Source of the DNA: Sphingomonas faeni | GTDB lineage: Bacteria; Pseudomonadota; Alphaproteobacteria; Sphingomonadales; Sphingomonadaceae | Assembly: GCF_024273235.1 (NCBI RefSeq) | Contig: NZ_JANBVH010000013.1 | Coordinates: 1-64,000, forward strand | Direction: 5' to 3' | DNA length: 64,000 nt | In this document: positions 9,151 through 17,684 of the stretch, in pieces | Layout: each line of letters starts with the position of its first letter | Numbering within the stretch: the stretch's first letter is position 1 | Made by a program: the position numbers and the translations under genes | The notes under the pieces: generated by a model | Databases searched by the model: none | What the model was told of the DNA's origin: nothing | The model's input: only the letters and a program-made list of their open reading frames with translations

Positions 9151-9606
9151 TCAACTCAACCGGTCGATCGCCTCGCGGGTCAGCGACCCCGGGATGATCA
9201 TCACCGGCACCGGCAGCGCGCCCGCATCCGCACCGGTGAAATGCGCGATCAGTTCGCCCGGCGCGCCGGTCGCCGCCGCACCCAGCACCAGCGCCGCAAT
9301 CTCCGGATTCGCTTCGATCATCTCGCGGATGATCTTCGGCCCTTCACCTTCGCGCACGGTGATAGAGGGACGCAGGCCCGATTCCTCCAGCAATGTGCCG
9401 GCTGCACCCGCGACCAGGCCCTCGGCGTGGAGATGCGCCTCTTCCTCGATCGTCGCCTGGACGCCGCCGAACGCGATGAATTCTTGCGGCGGGATCACGG
9501 TCAGGATCTCGACGCCGCCGCCGGTCTTCACCGCACGCCGCGCGGCGAAGCGCAGAGCGATGCCGGCTTCGGGACTGTCGTCGATAACCACCAGATAAAT
9601 GCGCAT
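9151..9606 (-). CDS. Universal stress protein (UspA family)
   Basis: 151-aa single-domain Usp protein. It opens with a beta strand and Asp (IYLVVIDDSPEA) and has the segment EANPEIAALVLGAA. The usual ATP-binding G2xG9xGS/T signature is only partly recognisable (VLGAAATGAPGELIAHFTG), so nucleotide binding is uncertain. A cytoplasmic stress-response role is known for the family. It is monocistronic and convergent with the PAS regulator. Confidence 0.8.
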   Translation of the reverse strand: MRIYLVVIDDSPEAGIALRFAARRAVKTGGGVEILTVIPPQEFIAFGGVQATIEEEAHLHAEGLVAGAAGTLLEESGLRPSITVREGEGPKIIREMIEANPEIAALVLGAAATGAPGELIAHFTGADAGALPVPVMIIPGSLTREAIDRLS

Positions 9607-9741
9607 TTTGGCCCCCGTTATCGGACGTAGGTGGCCCGAAGCCGCGGACGACGCAAGACCGCCGACTTGTGCCGACGGGGTTGACCCGAGCGGACGAGGG
9701 CGCGAGTAGGCATGCCGTTACGTCACGCCCTGGGGAAATCC

Positions 9742-11061
9742 ATGTCGATCGAGATCAAGATGCCTGCCCTGTCCCCGACCATGGAGGAGGGTACCCTCGC
9801 CAAATGGTTGATCAAGGAGGGCGACGTCGTGAAATCCGGCGACCTGATGGCCGAGATCGAGACCGACAAGGCGACGATGGAATTCGAAGCCGTCGACGAA
9901 GGCACCGTGGTCAAGATCCTCGTCGCCGAGGGTACCGACAACGTGAAGGTCGGCACCGTCATCGCGATCATCGCCGAAGAGGGTGAGGATGCGTCCTCGG
10001 TTTCTTCCACGCCTGCCAAGAGCGAGACGCCCGAGCCCGCTGCGAAGGAATCGGAAGCCAAGCCCGACCCGAAGGATCCGAACGACACCGGCAGCGAGGC
10101 CAAGCCGGTCGAGCGCACCGAGGATTCGGCCGAGGATCATGGTCGTCCGGCAGAGGCGGGCCCAGCCTCGTCGGGTGACCGCGTGAAGGCGAGCCCGCTC
10201 GCGCGGCGCCTTGCCGCCGACAAGGGTATCGATCTCGGCGCCGTGTCGGGTTCGGGGCCGAAGGGTCGCATCGTCAAGGCCGACGTCGAGAGCGCGAAGC
10301 CGGCTGCGAAGACCGAATCGGCGGCTCCGACCGCTCCCGCACCTGCCCCCAAGCCTGCGACCGTGCCGGATATCCCGCACGAGGCGACCAAGCTCAGCAA
10401 CGTGCGCAAGACGATCGCCCGTCGTCTGACCGAGTCGAAGCAGACCGTTCCGCACATCTATCTGACCGTAAACATCCGCCTCGATGCGCTACTCAAGCTG
10501 CGCGGCGAGCTGAACAAGAGCCTGGAATCGCGCGGCGTGAAGCTGTCGGTCAACGACCTGCTGATCAAGGCGCAGGCCGTCGCGCTGATGCAGGTGCCGA
10601 CCTGCAACGTGATGTTCACGCCCGACCAGCTGATCACGTTCCAGCGCGCCGACATCTCGGTGGCGGTCAGCACGCCTTCGGGGCTGATCACGCCGATCAT
10701 CGTCGGCGCGGATACCGCCTCGCTGTCGTCGATCTCGACGCAGATGAAGGACCTTGCCGCGCGCGCCCGCGACGGCAAGCTGAAGCCCGAGGAATATCAG
10801 GGCGGCACCGCCTCGATCAGCAACATGGGCATGTTCGGCATCACGCAGTTCGATGCGGTCATCAACCCGCCGCAGGCGATGATCCTCGCGATCGGCGCGG
10901 GCGAGAAGCGTCCGTACGTCGTTGGCGACGAACTCACCGTGGCGACCGTGATGTCGGCGACCGGCAGCTTCGATCACCGCGCGATCGACGGGGCCGACGG
11001 CGCGCAGTTCATGAAGGCGTTCAAGCATCTCGTCGAGAACCCGCTGGGTATGCTGGCGTAA
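9742..11061 (+). CDS. pdhC: Pyruvate dehydrogenase E2, dihydrolipoyl acetyltransferase
   Basis: 439 aa. The E2 core of pyruvate dehydrogenase transfers the acetyl group from lipoyl to CoA. It has one lipoyl domain with Lys43 in [12 protein letters not shown] and a charged Ala/Pro/Glu linker. A peripheral subunit-binding domain lies at ~150-185 ([29 protein letters not shown]). The catalytic domain ends with [13 protein letters not shown] (His ~412, Asp ~416). The start at 9742 has GGGGAAA upstream; the earlier in-frame ATG at 9712 would add ten non-conserved residues. No E1 genes are in the window. E3 (11803) follows after two small genes. Confidence 0.95.
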   Translation: MSIEIKMPALSPTMEEGTLAKWLIKEGDVVKSGDLMAEIETDKATMEFEAVDEGTVVKILVAEGTDNVKVGTVIAIIAEEGEDASSVSSTPAKSETPEPAAKESEAKPDPKDPNDTGSEAKPVERTEDSAEDHGRPAEAGPASSGDRVKASPLARRLAADKGIDLGAVSGSGPKGRIVKADVESAKPAAKTESAAPTAPAPAPKPATVPDIPHEATKLSNVRKTIARRLTESKQTVPHIYLTVNIRLDALLKLRGELNKSLESRGVKLSVNDLLIKAQAVALMQVPTCNVMFTPDQLITFQRADISVAVSTPSGLITPIIVGADTASLSSISTQMKDLAARARDGKLKPEEYQGGTASISNMGMFGITQFDAVINPPQAMILAIGAGEKRPYVVGDELTVATVMSATGSFDHRAIDGADGAQFMKAFKHLVENPLGMLA

Positions 11062-11089
11062 GCTGAAAAGCATGACCGTTGCGTCCCTC

Positions 11090-11166
11090 TCCCCCACCCC
11101 GTTCGTGCCGAGCGAAGTCGAAGCAGGTGAGTCTCACACCCTTCGACTTCGCCCAGGGCGAACGGG
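11090..11166. repeat. Palindromic repeat between pdhC and the next gene
   Basis: An imperfect inverted repeat whose outer arms are CCCCGTTCGTGCCGAGCGAAG and CTTCGCCCAGGGCGAACGGGG, with inner TTCGACTTCG/CGAAGTCGAA parts. It sits in the 126-base gap after pdhC and may form a hairpin in the transcript, modulating readthrough to the thioesterase and lpdA genes. Similar elements are widespread in sphingomonads (established pattern; not checked here). Confidence 0.7.
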
Positions 11167-11187
11167 GGTGTGCGGCTCCGCTTCACT

Positions 11188-11400
11188 ATGAAGCAGACGA
11201 GCATCGAGATCCTGCACATCCTCGCGGGCCTCGTCGTCGCCGTCGCGATCACGTGGGCGGCGGCATGGTCCTACCCGCTCGGGCAGGACGTGATCTGGGC
11301 TTGCGGGGCTGCGGCAATGGTCGCGACCGTGCTGATGGGCGTCGGGCCGTTGCGCCGCGCCCGCCGTCTCGACCAAACGACCCGCAGGAGTGAAGCGTGA
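11188..11400 (+). CDS. Small two-helix membrane protein, unknown
   Basis: 70-aa hypothetical protein with two hydrophobic helices (ILAGLVVAVAITWAAAW and VIWACGAAAMVATVLMG) and a basic C-terminal tail. I do not recognise a family. Support comes from its position: its TGA overlaps the GTG start of the thioesterase gene (GTGA), so the two are likely co-translated, and it lies between the E2 and E3 genes on the same strand. The first ATG at 11170 would include repeat-derived residues, so the ATG at 11188 is preferred. Confidence 0.55.
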   Translation: MKQTSIEILHILAGLVVAVAITWAAAWSYPLGQDVIWACGAAAMVATVLMGVGPLRRARRLDQTTRRSEA

Positions 11401-11786
11401 CCGACCTGCCTCCCAATAAAGCCCCGACGATACGGGTCACCGCGATGCCCGCCGACGCCAATCCGTATGGCGACATTTTCGGCGGCTGGCTGATGGGCCA
11501 GATGGATCTCGCGGCCGGCTCGGTAGCGTCGCGGCGCAGCGGCGGCCGCGCCGTCACCATTGCGGCGGATGCGATGAAGTTCCACATGCCGGTGGTCGTC
11601 GGCGACGAGGTGTCGGTCTACGCAGACCTGATCGCGGTCGGGCGCACGTCGATGACGATAGAGGTCGAGGCGTGGCGCCGTGCCCGCCACAGCAACGACA
11701 GCTGCAAGGTGACCCAGGCGCGCTTCATCTTCGTGGCGGTCGGCGACGACCGCAAACCGCGGCCCGTGCCGCCCGAAATCAACTAA
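11397..11786 (+). CDS. Hotdog-fold acyl-CoA thioesterase (YciA-like)
   Basis: 129 aa, one hotdog domain of the acyl-CoA hydrolase class. Visible signatures are ANPYGDIFGGWLMGQMDLAA, containing the catalytic Asp/Gly helix start, and SVYADLIAVGRTSMTIEVEA. YciA-like enzymes hydrolyse short to long acyl-CoAs. The GTG start at 11397 has a strong AGGAG 6-7 bases upstream and overlaps the previous stop. It is 16 bases before lpdA, so it probably belongs to the pyruvate dehydrogenase operon, where it might relieve acyl-CoA accumulation (inference). Confidence 0.85.
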   Translation: MTDLPPNKAPTIRVTAMPADANPYGDIFGGWLMGQMDLAAGSVASRRSGGRAVTIAADAMKFHMPVVVGDEVSVYADLIAVGRTSMTIEVEAWRRARHSNDSCKVTQARFIFVAVGDDRKPRPVPPEIN

Positions 11787-11802
11787 TCCAAAGGACTCTA
11801 CC

Positions 11803-13197
11803 GTGGCTGATACCTATGATCTCGTCATCCTCGGCTCGGGCCCCGGCGGCTACGTCGCCGCGATCCGCGCGTCGCAGCTCGGCCTGAAGGTCGCGATCGT
11901 CGAGCGCGAGCGGCTGGGCGGCATCTGCCTCAACTGGGGCTGCATCCCGACCAAGGCGCTGCTGCGCACGTCCGAAATCTATCACTACATGCAGAACGCC
12001 GAGAGCTACGGGCTCAAGGCTGACAATGTCGGTTTCGATCTCGCCAAGATCGTCGACCGCTCGCGGAAAGTCGCGGGCCAGCTCAACGCAGGCGTCAAGG
12101 GCCTGATGAAGAAGAACAAGGTGACCGTCGTCGAGGGCGTCGGTACCGTGACCGCCAAGGGTAAACTGTCGGTCAAGCAGGGCGACAAGACGGTCGAGCT
12201 CGAAGCCAAGAACATCATCGTCGCGACCGGCGCGCGCGCGCGCGACCTGCCGTTCGCGAAGGCCGACGGTAAGCGGATTTGGACCTATCGCCACGCGATG
12301 GTCCCGACCGAGATGCCGACCAAGCTGCTGGTCATCGGCTCGGGCGCGATCGGCGTCGAGTTCGCCAGCTTCTACAACGACATGGGCGCCGACGTGACGA
12401 TCGTCGAGATGCTCCCGCGGATCCTGCCCGTCGAGGACGAGGAAGTCTCCGCGTTCATGGACAAGGCGCTGAGCAAGCAGGGCATCAAGCTGCTGACCCA
12501 GACCGGTCTCGAAGGGCTGACCCCTTCGGCGAACGGCGTCACCGCCAAGATCAAGGCGAAGGACGGCAAGGTTTCGGAAGAGACCTTCAGCCACGCGATC
12601 ATCGCGATCGGCATCGTGCCGAACACCGAGAATATCGGGCTGGAGGCTTTGGGCGTCGAGACCGACCGCGGCCATATCAAGACCGACGGTTACGGCCGCA
12701 CCAACGTCGATGGCATCTGGGCGATCGGCGACGTCACCGGCGCGCCCTGGCTCGCGCACAAGGCCAGCCATGAGGGCATCATCGCGGTCGAGAAGATCGC
12801 CGGCGGCTCGCCGCACCAGATGGACAAGGCCAACATCCCCGGCTGCACCTATTCGCGTCCGCAGGTCGCGTCGGTCGGCATGACCGAGGCGAAGGCCAAG
12901 GAAGCGGGCTACGAGCTGAAGGTCGGCAAGTTCCCCTTCATCGGCAACGGCAAGGCCATTGCTTTGGGTGAGGCCGAGGGCTTCGTGAAGACCGTGTTCG
13001 ACGCCAAGACCGGAGAACTGCTCGGCGCGCACATGGTCGGTGCGGAAGTGACCGAGCTGATCCAGGGCTATGTCGTCGCGCGCCAGCTCGAGACCACCGA
13101 AGCCGAGCTGATGGAAACCGTGTTCGCGCATCCGACGCTGTCCGAGATGATGCACGAAAGCGTGCTGGCGGCGTACGGCCGCGCGATCCACTACTGA
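11803..13197 (+). CDS. lpdA: Dihydrolipoyl dehydrogenase (E3)
   Basis: 464-aa FAD flavoprotein that reoxidises dihydrolipoyl groups with NAD+. It has the FAD motif GSGPGGYVAA at ~11-20, the redox-active disulfide in GGICLNWGCIPTKAL, the NAD-binding GSGAIGVEFASF and the second FAD motif IWAIGDVTGAPWLAHKA. The C-terminal catalytic His-Glu lies in HPTLSEMMHE. The start codon is GTG with AAAGGA upstream. Given its position after pdhC it is the likely E3 of pyruvate dehydrogenase, possibly shared with other 2-oxo acid dehydrogenases. Confidence 0.95.
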   Translation: MADTYDLVILGSGPGGYVAAIRASQLGLKVAIVERERLGGICLNWGCIPTKALLRTSEIYHYMQNAESYGLKADNVGFDLAKIVDRSRKVAGQLNAGVKGLMKKNKVTVVEGVGTVTAKGKLSVKQGDKTVELEAKNIIVATGARARDLPFAKADGKRIWTYRHAMVPTEMPTKLLVIGSGAIGVEFASFYNDMGADVTIVEMLPRILPVEDEEVSAFMDKALSKQGIKLLTQTGLEGLTPSANGVTAKIKAKDGKVSEETFSHAIIAIGIVPNTENIGLEALGVETDRGHIKTDGYGRTNVDGIWAIGDVTGAPWLAHKASHEGIIAVEKIAGGSPHQMDKANIPGCTYSRPQVASVGMTEAKAKEAGYELKVGKFPFIGNGKAIALGEAEGFVKTVFDAKTGELLGAHMVGAEVTELIQGYVVARQLETTEAELMETVFAHPTLSEMMHESVLAAYGRAIHY

Positions 13198-13208
13198 GGC
13201 GACCGCTC

Positions 13209-13335
13209 GATCCTCCCCCGCAAGGGGGAGGTGGCTGGCGCTTGCCAGACGGAGGGGGCGGTAGGCGCCTACCTCTGCTTCGTATCCTCCCCCTCCGTCG
13301 CCTTCGGCGCCACCTCCCCCTTTCGGGGGAGGATT
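13209..13335. repeat. Family A palindromic repeat, copy 1
   Basis: About 127 bases with outer arms GATCCTCCCCCGCAAGGGGG and CCCCCTTTCGGGGGAGGAT and inner arms GCGCTTGCCAGACGGAGGGG / CCCCTCCGTCGCCTTCGGCG. Four near-identical copies occur in this window (also 19215, 35684 and 37287), always intergenic. Centre sequences vary and arms are conserved, as in REP/BIME elements. Confidence 0.85.
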
Positions 13336-13384
13336 GGAGTTCGGCTTCGTACCGGCCTCCCTTTCCCGACCCGCACTGCCATTG

Positions 13385-13436
13385 TTTCCCCGCGAAGGCG
13401 GGGACCCAGACTGGACTCCCGCCTTCGCGGGAGAAC
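13385..13436. repeat. Family D palindrome, copy 1
   Basis: A short palindrome with arms TTCCCCGCGAAGGCGGGGA and TCCCGCCTTCGCGGGAGAA around a CCCAGACTGG centre. Related elements are at 17105-17153, 37476-37570 and 39065-39149. Confidence 0.75.
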
Positions 13437-13626
13437 AGCGCGGTGGTCGTGGCGGCGGCTGACGACCTCTTCGATGCCCGACCGGTCTAGCCAGTCGGGC
13501 GAACCGTCTCGTTTCGGCCCTATCTCGCTTGACCATCGCTCATGTCCCATCGAAGGGGCGTTTCGGTCGCGGGGTTCAGCGCTCCAGGATTTCGCGAACA
13601 CAAGCCCCCCGGTGCAGGACCCGCGA

Positions 13627-15051
13627 ATGTCGATCGAATCCGTACCACGCGCCACCGCCCGCATCGCCATTCTCGTCGCAGCCGCATTGTGCCTAGCATC
13701 GCTCGCGCTCTTCTGGCCTGGGATCGCGATGTACGACACCGTGGCGCAATATCGCCAGGTCCTGTCGGGCGTGTACGACGACTGGCACCCGCCGATCATG
13801 GCGCGCACCTGGGCGGTGCTGGCGCCGCTCGGGTACGGCGCGACGCCGATGCTGGTGCTGCAACTCGTCACCTATTGGCTCGGCCTCGGCCTGATCGCCG
13901 GTGCACTCGCGCGGCTCGGGCGCACCCGCAGCGCACTCGCGATCCTCGTCGTCGGCCTTCTACCCCCGTTCCTCGGCTGGCAGGGTGTCGTGCTGAAGGA
14001 CGCGCAACTTGCCGGCGCTTTGCTCGCCGCGGTTGGAATCGTGGGCTGGTGGCGCCTCGAGGGCCGCCCATTGCCCGGCGCGATGTGGGTCCCGGTGACG
14101 CTGCTGCTCGGCTATGCCGTGCTGGTCCGGGCGAACGCCGTGTTCATCGTCGTGCCGCTCGTCGTGACCCTCGCGCCCCGCCCCGCCCATCCGGTCGCCA
14201 AGCTCGCCACCGGACTGGTCGCGATCGTCGCGGTTCTGGGCGTGGCGCCAATCGTGAACCACGGGCTGCTCAAGGCGCAACGCAGCGGCGTGGAGGCGAC
14301 CCAAGCGCTCTACGACCTCGCCAGCATCGCCGCGCGGGCACCTGACAGCCCCACAACAGGCCTGACGCAAGCCGAAGCCGCCACCGTGATCGCCCGCCAC
14401 TGCGCGAAACCATTCTTCTGGGACCCGCTCGGCGACGATGCGCATTGCGGGACGACGATGGCGCGGTTGCGCGCGCTGCCGACCGCGACGCTATACGTCA
14501 CACTGGCGTCCGCGGCACTGCATCACCCGTTCGCCTACGCGACGCACCGTTTCGCGCATCTGAACTCGACCGACCGCTGGCTGGTGCCGTTCCACTGGCC
14601 AAGCGCCGCGCCGCCGACCGCGTCCGAGCCGAACACGATCGGGCTCGCAGACCCCAACGCCGCCGCCCGCACCTGGGAAGGCATGACCGCCGCGATCGTC
14701 GAGACGCCGCTGGGCTGGCCGATCGCGTGGATCGTCGTCGCGATCACCGCGCTGGCGACATGCCGATCGCGCCGGCGCGACGCGACGCGAGACTTCGCCA
14801 CCGCGCTGCTGGTGTCAGCGCTTGCCCTGGAGGCGAGTTTCGCGGTGCTCAGCATCGCCTCGGACCTGCGCTATCATCTGTGGCCAATGATCGCGACTGC
14901 GATGGCCGTGGTCCTGCTCGCCGACCGAACCCCGCCGCTGCGGACGCTGACCATCGGCGGCGGGGCTCTCATCCTGGTGATCTTCGGCGGGCTAGCCGCG
15001 CGCGCGACGCTTCCCCTGCCACCGCAGAGTTACGCGGGCATGCTCGGCTGA
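13627..15051 (+). CDS. Polytopic membrane protein, possible GT-C glycosyltransferase-like
   Basis: 474-aa membrane protein with roughly ten hydrophobic helices. After the first helix comes an acidic loop, MYDTVAQYRQVLSGVYDDWH, followed by PPIMARTW. This resembles the Asp-containing first periplasmic loop of GT-C-type membrane glycosyltransferases and of poorly characterised families with a DxxxQY...HPP pattern. A second feature is VVLKDAQLAG. Later loops hold several Cys and Trp residues (~235-320). The substrate is unknown, and the GT-C assignment is an inference from topology. The start at 13627 was chosen because upstream codons are repeat sequence. Confidence 0.6.
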   Translation: MSIESVPRATARIAILVAAALCLASLALFWPGIAMYDTVAQYRQVLSGVYDDWHPPIMARTWAVLAPLGYGATPMLVLQLVTYWLGLGLIAGALARLGRTRSALAILVVGLLPPFLGWQGVVLKDAQLAGALLAAVGIVGWWRLEGRPLPGAMWVPVTLLLGYAVLVRANAVFIVVPLVVTLAPRPAHPVAKLATGLVAIVAVLGVAPIVNHGLLKAQRSGVEATQALYDLASIAARAPDSPTTGLTQAEAATVIARHCAKPFFWDPLGDDAHCGTTMARLRALPTATLYVTLASAALHHPFAYATHRFAHLNSTDRWLVPFHWPSAAPPTASEPNTIGLADPNAAARTWEGMTAAIVETPLGWPIAWIVVAITALATCRSRRRDATRDFATALLVSALALEASFAVLSIASDLRYHLWPMIATAMAVVLLADRTPPLRTLTIGGGALILVIFGGLAARATLPLPPQSYAGMLG

Positions 15052-15059
15052 GCTGCCCT

Positions 15060-16169
15060 TTAGCGCCGCCTGACCTTCCGTCGAGGTGACGCGTCGTAAT
15101 ATTCGGTGGTCGTCGTTGTCGTCGTGGTCACCGGTACAGACTGCACGATCACCGTCGTCGAACCCGCCGGATATGTGCCGCCGCTCGTCGTCGTGACCGT
15201 CGTCGCGCCGTCGGGCGAGACCCATGTGCCACCGGGCGCGACCGTATAGCTGCGCGGCGGGGCATAGTCCGCGCCGTAGGGCGGGGGCGCGTAGTCGTCG
15301 GCATAAGCGGGCGGCGGCGGTGCGTACTCGGCGGCATAGACCGGCGGGGGCGGGTAGTCGGCTCCGTATCCTGAAACGCGTGCTGGTGGAGGCGGCGGTG
15401 GCGCAGGGCGGCCCCGGTCCTCGGTCTTGTCGATCGCATACCCCGCCACGGCACCGACGCCCGCGCCGATCAGGGTCCCGCCCAGGCGATTGCCGCGCCC
15501 TGCGATGACGTTGCCCGCGACGCCGCCGACAGCCGCTCCGATCGCTGCGCCGCCGAGACCGGTGTAGCGCCGAGGCGCACCGCGATCGTCATAGGGCGGG
15601 GCGTATCCGCGGTCGCTCGGCCCGGCATAGACCGAGTCGTTGGCGGCATAGTCGCGGGGGCTCACGGCCACGTAGCCGTTGGAGTCGTAACGATCCCAGT
15701 CGATGTCGCTCGCCGTGTCGTAGACCGATCCGCGCGAGTCGATCAGCACCGCGTCGTCGTAATAGCGCGCCCAGTTATAGCCCTGCGGCGGTCGGGAAAG
15801 GCCATAGGTCGACCAGTCGCCGATGTAGAAGCGCGGGGCGTTCCAATAGGTCGGCACGGCCCAGCCGCGATGCGGGCGACGGTATCCCGCCCAACCGCCG
15901 GGCGCGTTGGCGCCGCCCCACCAGCGCCCGCCGATCTTGCTGCCCCAGCGCGGCTGGCGGCGCGTTGCGGCCTGCTGCGATCCGACCGGTCGCGAGGACG
16001 TATGAACGACGGGCGGACGTGCGGCGATCGGTCCCGGGCGACGGGGGTTCGCCATCGGCGCCTGCATTGTCGCACCCGGCACGTCGTAGCTGGTGCCCGG
16101 GCGCTGCTGGGCCTCCGCTGCGCCGCTGACGGCAGCAAGCCCTGCGCTTGCGATCAAAAGGCTTCGCAT
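15060..16169 (-). CDS. RcnB-like / glycine-zipper envelope protein
   Basis: 369 aa. A signal peptide (first ~20 residues, ending AEAQ) is followed by a basic linker and an RcnB-like region at ~85-160 (GWAVPTYWNAPRFYIGDWS, PPQGYNWARYYDDAVLID). Next comes a glycine-zipper segment at ~205-255 (GGAAIGAAVGGVAGNVIAG, GGTLIGAGVGAVAGYAID). The tail is Pro/Tyr-rich with degenerate YAPPP repeats, then a Thr-rich stretch and a basic end. RcnB family proteins are periplasmic and linked to Ni/Co homeostasis in enterics. The glycine zipper suggests membrane insertion or oligomerisation. GGGAG precedes the ATG. Confidence 0.7.
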   Translation of the reverse strand: MRSLLIASAGLAAVSGAAEAQQRPGTSYDVPGATMQAPMANPRRPGPIAARPPVVHTSSRPVGSQQAATRRQPRWGSKIGGRWWGGANAPGGWAGYRRPHRGWAVPTYWNAPRFYIGDWSTYGLSRPPQGYNWARYYDDAVLIDSRGSVYDTASDIDWDRYDSNGYVAVSPRDYAANDSVYAGPSDRGYAPPYDDRGAPRRYTGLGGAAIGAAVGGVAGNVIAGRGNRLGGTLIGAGVGAVAGYAIDKTEDRGRPAPPPPPPARVSGYGADYPPPPVYAAEYAPPPPAYADDYAPPPYGADYAPPRSYTVAPGGTWVSPDGATTVTTTSGGTYPAGSTTVIVQSVPVTTTTTTTTEYYDASPRRKVRRR

Positions 16170-16288
16170 GTCCGTCTCCCTGGTTCCGCCACCCTATCCC
16201 GCGCAAAACGCCGGATGTCTTAACGGGTTGCTTACCAAAGCCGCGGGCGAGTCACCAGCAAGCGTACCGTCCCGAAACGGATCAGGTC

Positions 16289-16780
16289 CTACAGCCGCTG
16301 GCCGAGCAGTGCCGCCAGCGCCTCGCACCCCGCCGCGTCCTCGGCATCGAACCGCGCGGGTTCGGGGCTGTCGAGGTCGAGCACCGCGACCAGCGTGCCG
16401 TTCTTCGTCACCGGCACGACCAGTTCGGAGCGGCTCGCGGCATCGCAGGCGATGTGGCCGGGGAACGCGTGCACGTCCTCGACCAGCTGCGTCGTCAACG
16501 TGGCCGCGGCGGCACCGCAGACGCCCTTGCCGACCGGGATACGAATGCAGGCGACCTTGCCCTGGAACGGCCCGAGGACGAGTTCGCCGCCCTGGGCATC
16601 GGGCAGCAGTCGGTAGAAGCCCGCCCAGTTCAGGTCGGGGAGATATTCCCCTACGAGCGCGGCGGCGTTGGCCATGTTGGCGATCGGGTCACGCTCGTCC
16701 GCGGTCAGCGCGTCGAGCGCGGCGAGCAGATCGCGGTAGAGATCGGCCTTGGTGCCGGCGGAGATGTCGAACTGGTACAT
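16289..16780 (-). CDS. msrC: GAF-domain free methionine-(R)-sulfoxide reductase
   Basis: 163 aa, a single GAF domain of the YebR/fRMsr type that reduces free Met-R-sulfoxide. The three redox cysteines of the family are visible: VACIRIP, GKGVCGAAAA and HIACDAASRSE. The ligand-binding Trp/Tyr segment LNWAGFYRL and the Asp/Ser pair LDLDSPEPARFD are also present. It is probably cytoplasmic and monocistronic. The start is ATG at 16780, which leaves a short N-terminus typical of the family. Confidence 0.85.
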   Translation of the reverse strand: MYQFDISAGTKADLYRDLLAALDALTADERDPIANMANAAALVGEYLPDLNWAGFYRLLPDAQGGELVLGPFQGKVACIRIPVGKGVCGAAAATLTTQLVEDVHAFPGHIACDAASRSELVVPVTKNGTLVAVLDLDSPEPARFDAEDAAGCEALAALLGQRL

Positions 16781-16955
16781 GTCGTCGTCCTTGGTCGGCG
16801 GGGCGCCGGATCATCGCGGAGATAGGCGTGTGGATCGTCGGAAAACAGGGGATGGAATGAGATCCGGACAGCGAACATGAGCACACTACATGCATCAAAC
16901 GTCGCCACCGCATAGCCACCGCATAGCCACCGCATAATCGTCCCCGACCAGTTCC

Positions 16956-17037
16956 GTCACCCCAGCGAAAGCTGGGGTCTTGCTGTTGGCGCGTGTTGCC
17001 CGTTCCTCGGGGATACCCCAGCTTTCGCTGGGGTGAC
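16956..17037. repeat. Family B palindromic repeat, copy 1
   Basis: Outer arms are GTCACCCCAGCGAAAGCTGG and CCAGCTTTCGCTGGGGTGAC, each itself palindromic around CAGCGAAAGCTG, separated by ~40 bases. Other copies are at 40669-40754 and 49765-49845. Confidence 0.85.
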
Positions 17038-17104
17038 GGCCGGGGGGCGTGATGAGCGGGGGCGCGACGGGTTCGGCGCTCATCCGTCTCATTGAGATGT
17101 GTGT

Positions 17105-17153
17105 ACCCGCGAAGGCGGGGATCCAGACTGGGCTCCCGCCTTCGCGGGAGAAC
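17105..17153. repeat. Family D palindrome, copy 2
   Basis: Arms are ACCCGCGAAGGCGGGGATC and CTCCCGCCTTCGCGGGAG around CCAGACTGGG. It is nearly the same as the element at 13385-13436. Confidence 0.75.
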
Positions 17154-17239
17154 ATGGAAGGGTCAACGTCGTACTATTGCGGAGGATGGTCCGCAGAACG
17201 GAAATACAAGCTTGATCCGACGGTTCATGGACCAATCGC

Positions 17240-17665
17240 TCAATCGTCGCGGACCTTGCCGCGCCCCGCTTTCACCCCGCTTCGGACTTTCTTCGTATCG
17301 ACCCGCCTAGCCTTCGCCGCCTTGGACGGCTTCGTCGCGCGGCGGGCCTTGGGGACGATCGTCGCTTCCTTGATCAGCGCGACCAGCCGCTCGCGGACTT
17401 CCTGACGGTTGAGCAGTTGCGAGCGCGAGCCCTCGCTCCGCAGCACCAGCACGCCGTCGCGCGTGAGGCGCGATCCCGCGAGCACCGCGATGCGGTTCTT
17501 CACCGCCAGCGGCAGGCCGGGCGAGAGGCCGACGTCGAACCGCAGGATGACCGCGCTGTCGGTGGTGTTGACATGCTGGCCACCGGGACCGCCCGAGCGG
17601 GTCGTGCTCTCGATCAGTTCGCTGTCGTCGATCGAGATCGACCGGGTGATCGGGATCGCGACCAT
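17240..17665 (-). CDS. arfB: Alternative ribosome-rescue factor ArfB (YaeJ)
   Basis: 141 aa, a peptidyl-tRNA hydrolase of the class I release-factor domain type that frees stalled ribosomes lacking a stop codon. The catalytic GGQ is visible in TRSGGPGGQHVNTTDSAV at ~22-39. The C-terminus (~105-141) is Lys/Arg-rich (KARRATKPSKAAKARR), which in ArfB forms the tail that enters the empty mRNA channel. The length matches ArfB and is far too short for RF1 or RF2. It lies 19 bases downstream of the pseudouridine synthase gene and is probably co-transcribed with it. Confidence 0.9.
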   Translation of the reverse strand: MVAIPITRSISIDDSELIESTTRSGGPGGQHVNTTDSAVILRFDVGLSPGLPLAVKNRIAVLAGSRLTRDGVLVLRSEGSRSQLLNRQEVRERLVALIKEATIVPKARRATKPSKAAKARRVDTKKVRSGVKAGRGKVRDD

Positions 17666-17684
17666 AAGCCCCTCCCCTCGGCTC

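Larger units (their letters stand above)
13198..13626. other. Gene-free gap holding two repeat elements
   Basis: There is no supported gene between lpdA and the polytopic membrane protein. It contains a family A repeat (13209-13335) and a family D palindrome (13385-13436). The long open frame from 13231 runs through both repeats into the membrane-protein gene, but its first 132 codons are repeat-derived. Confidence 0.7.
16781..17239. other. Gene-free gap with repeats
   Basis: No gene is supported. The gap holds a short tandem decamer (CATAGCCACCG-like, about 16911-16937), a family B paired palindrome (16956-17037) and a family D palindrome (17105-17153). Promoter elements for the msrC gene probably lie in the first ~100 bases, but I cannot place them. 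Confidence 0.6.

Noticed and set aside
13231..13626. N-terminal extension of the polytopic membrane protein
   Set aside because: It reads through two intergenic repeats; no hydrophobic or domain features.
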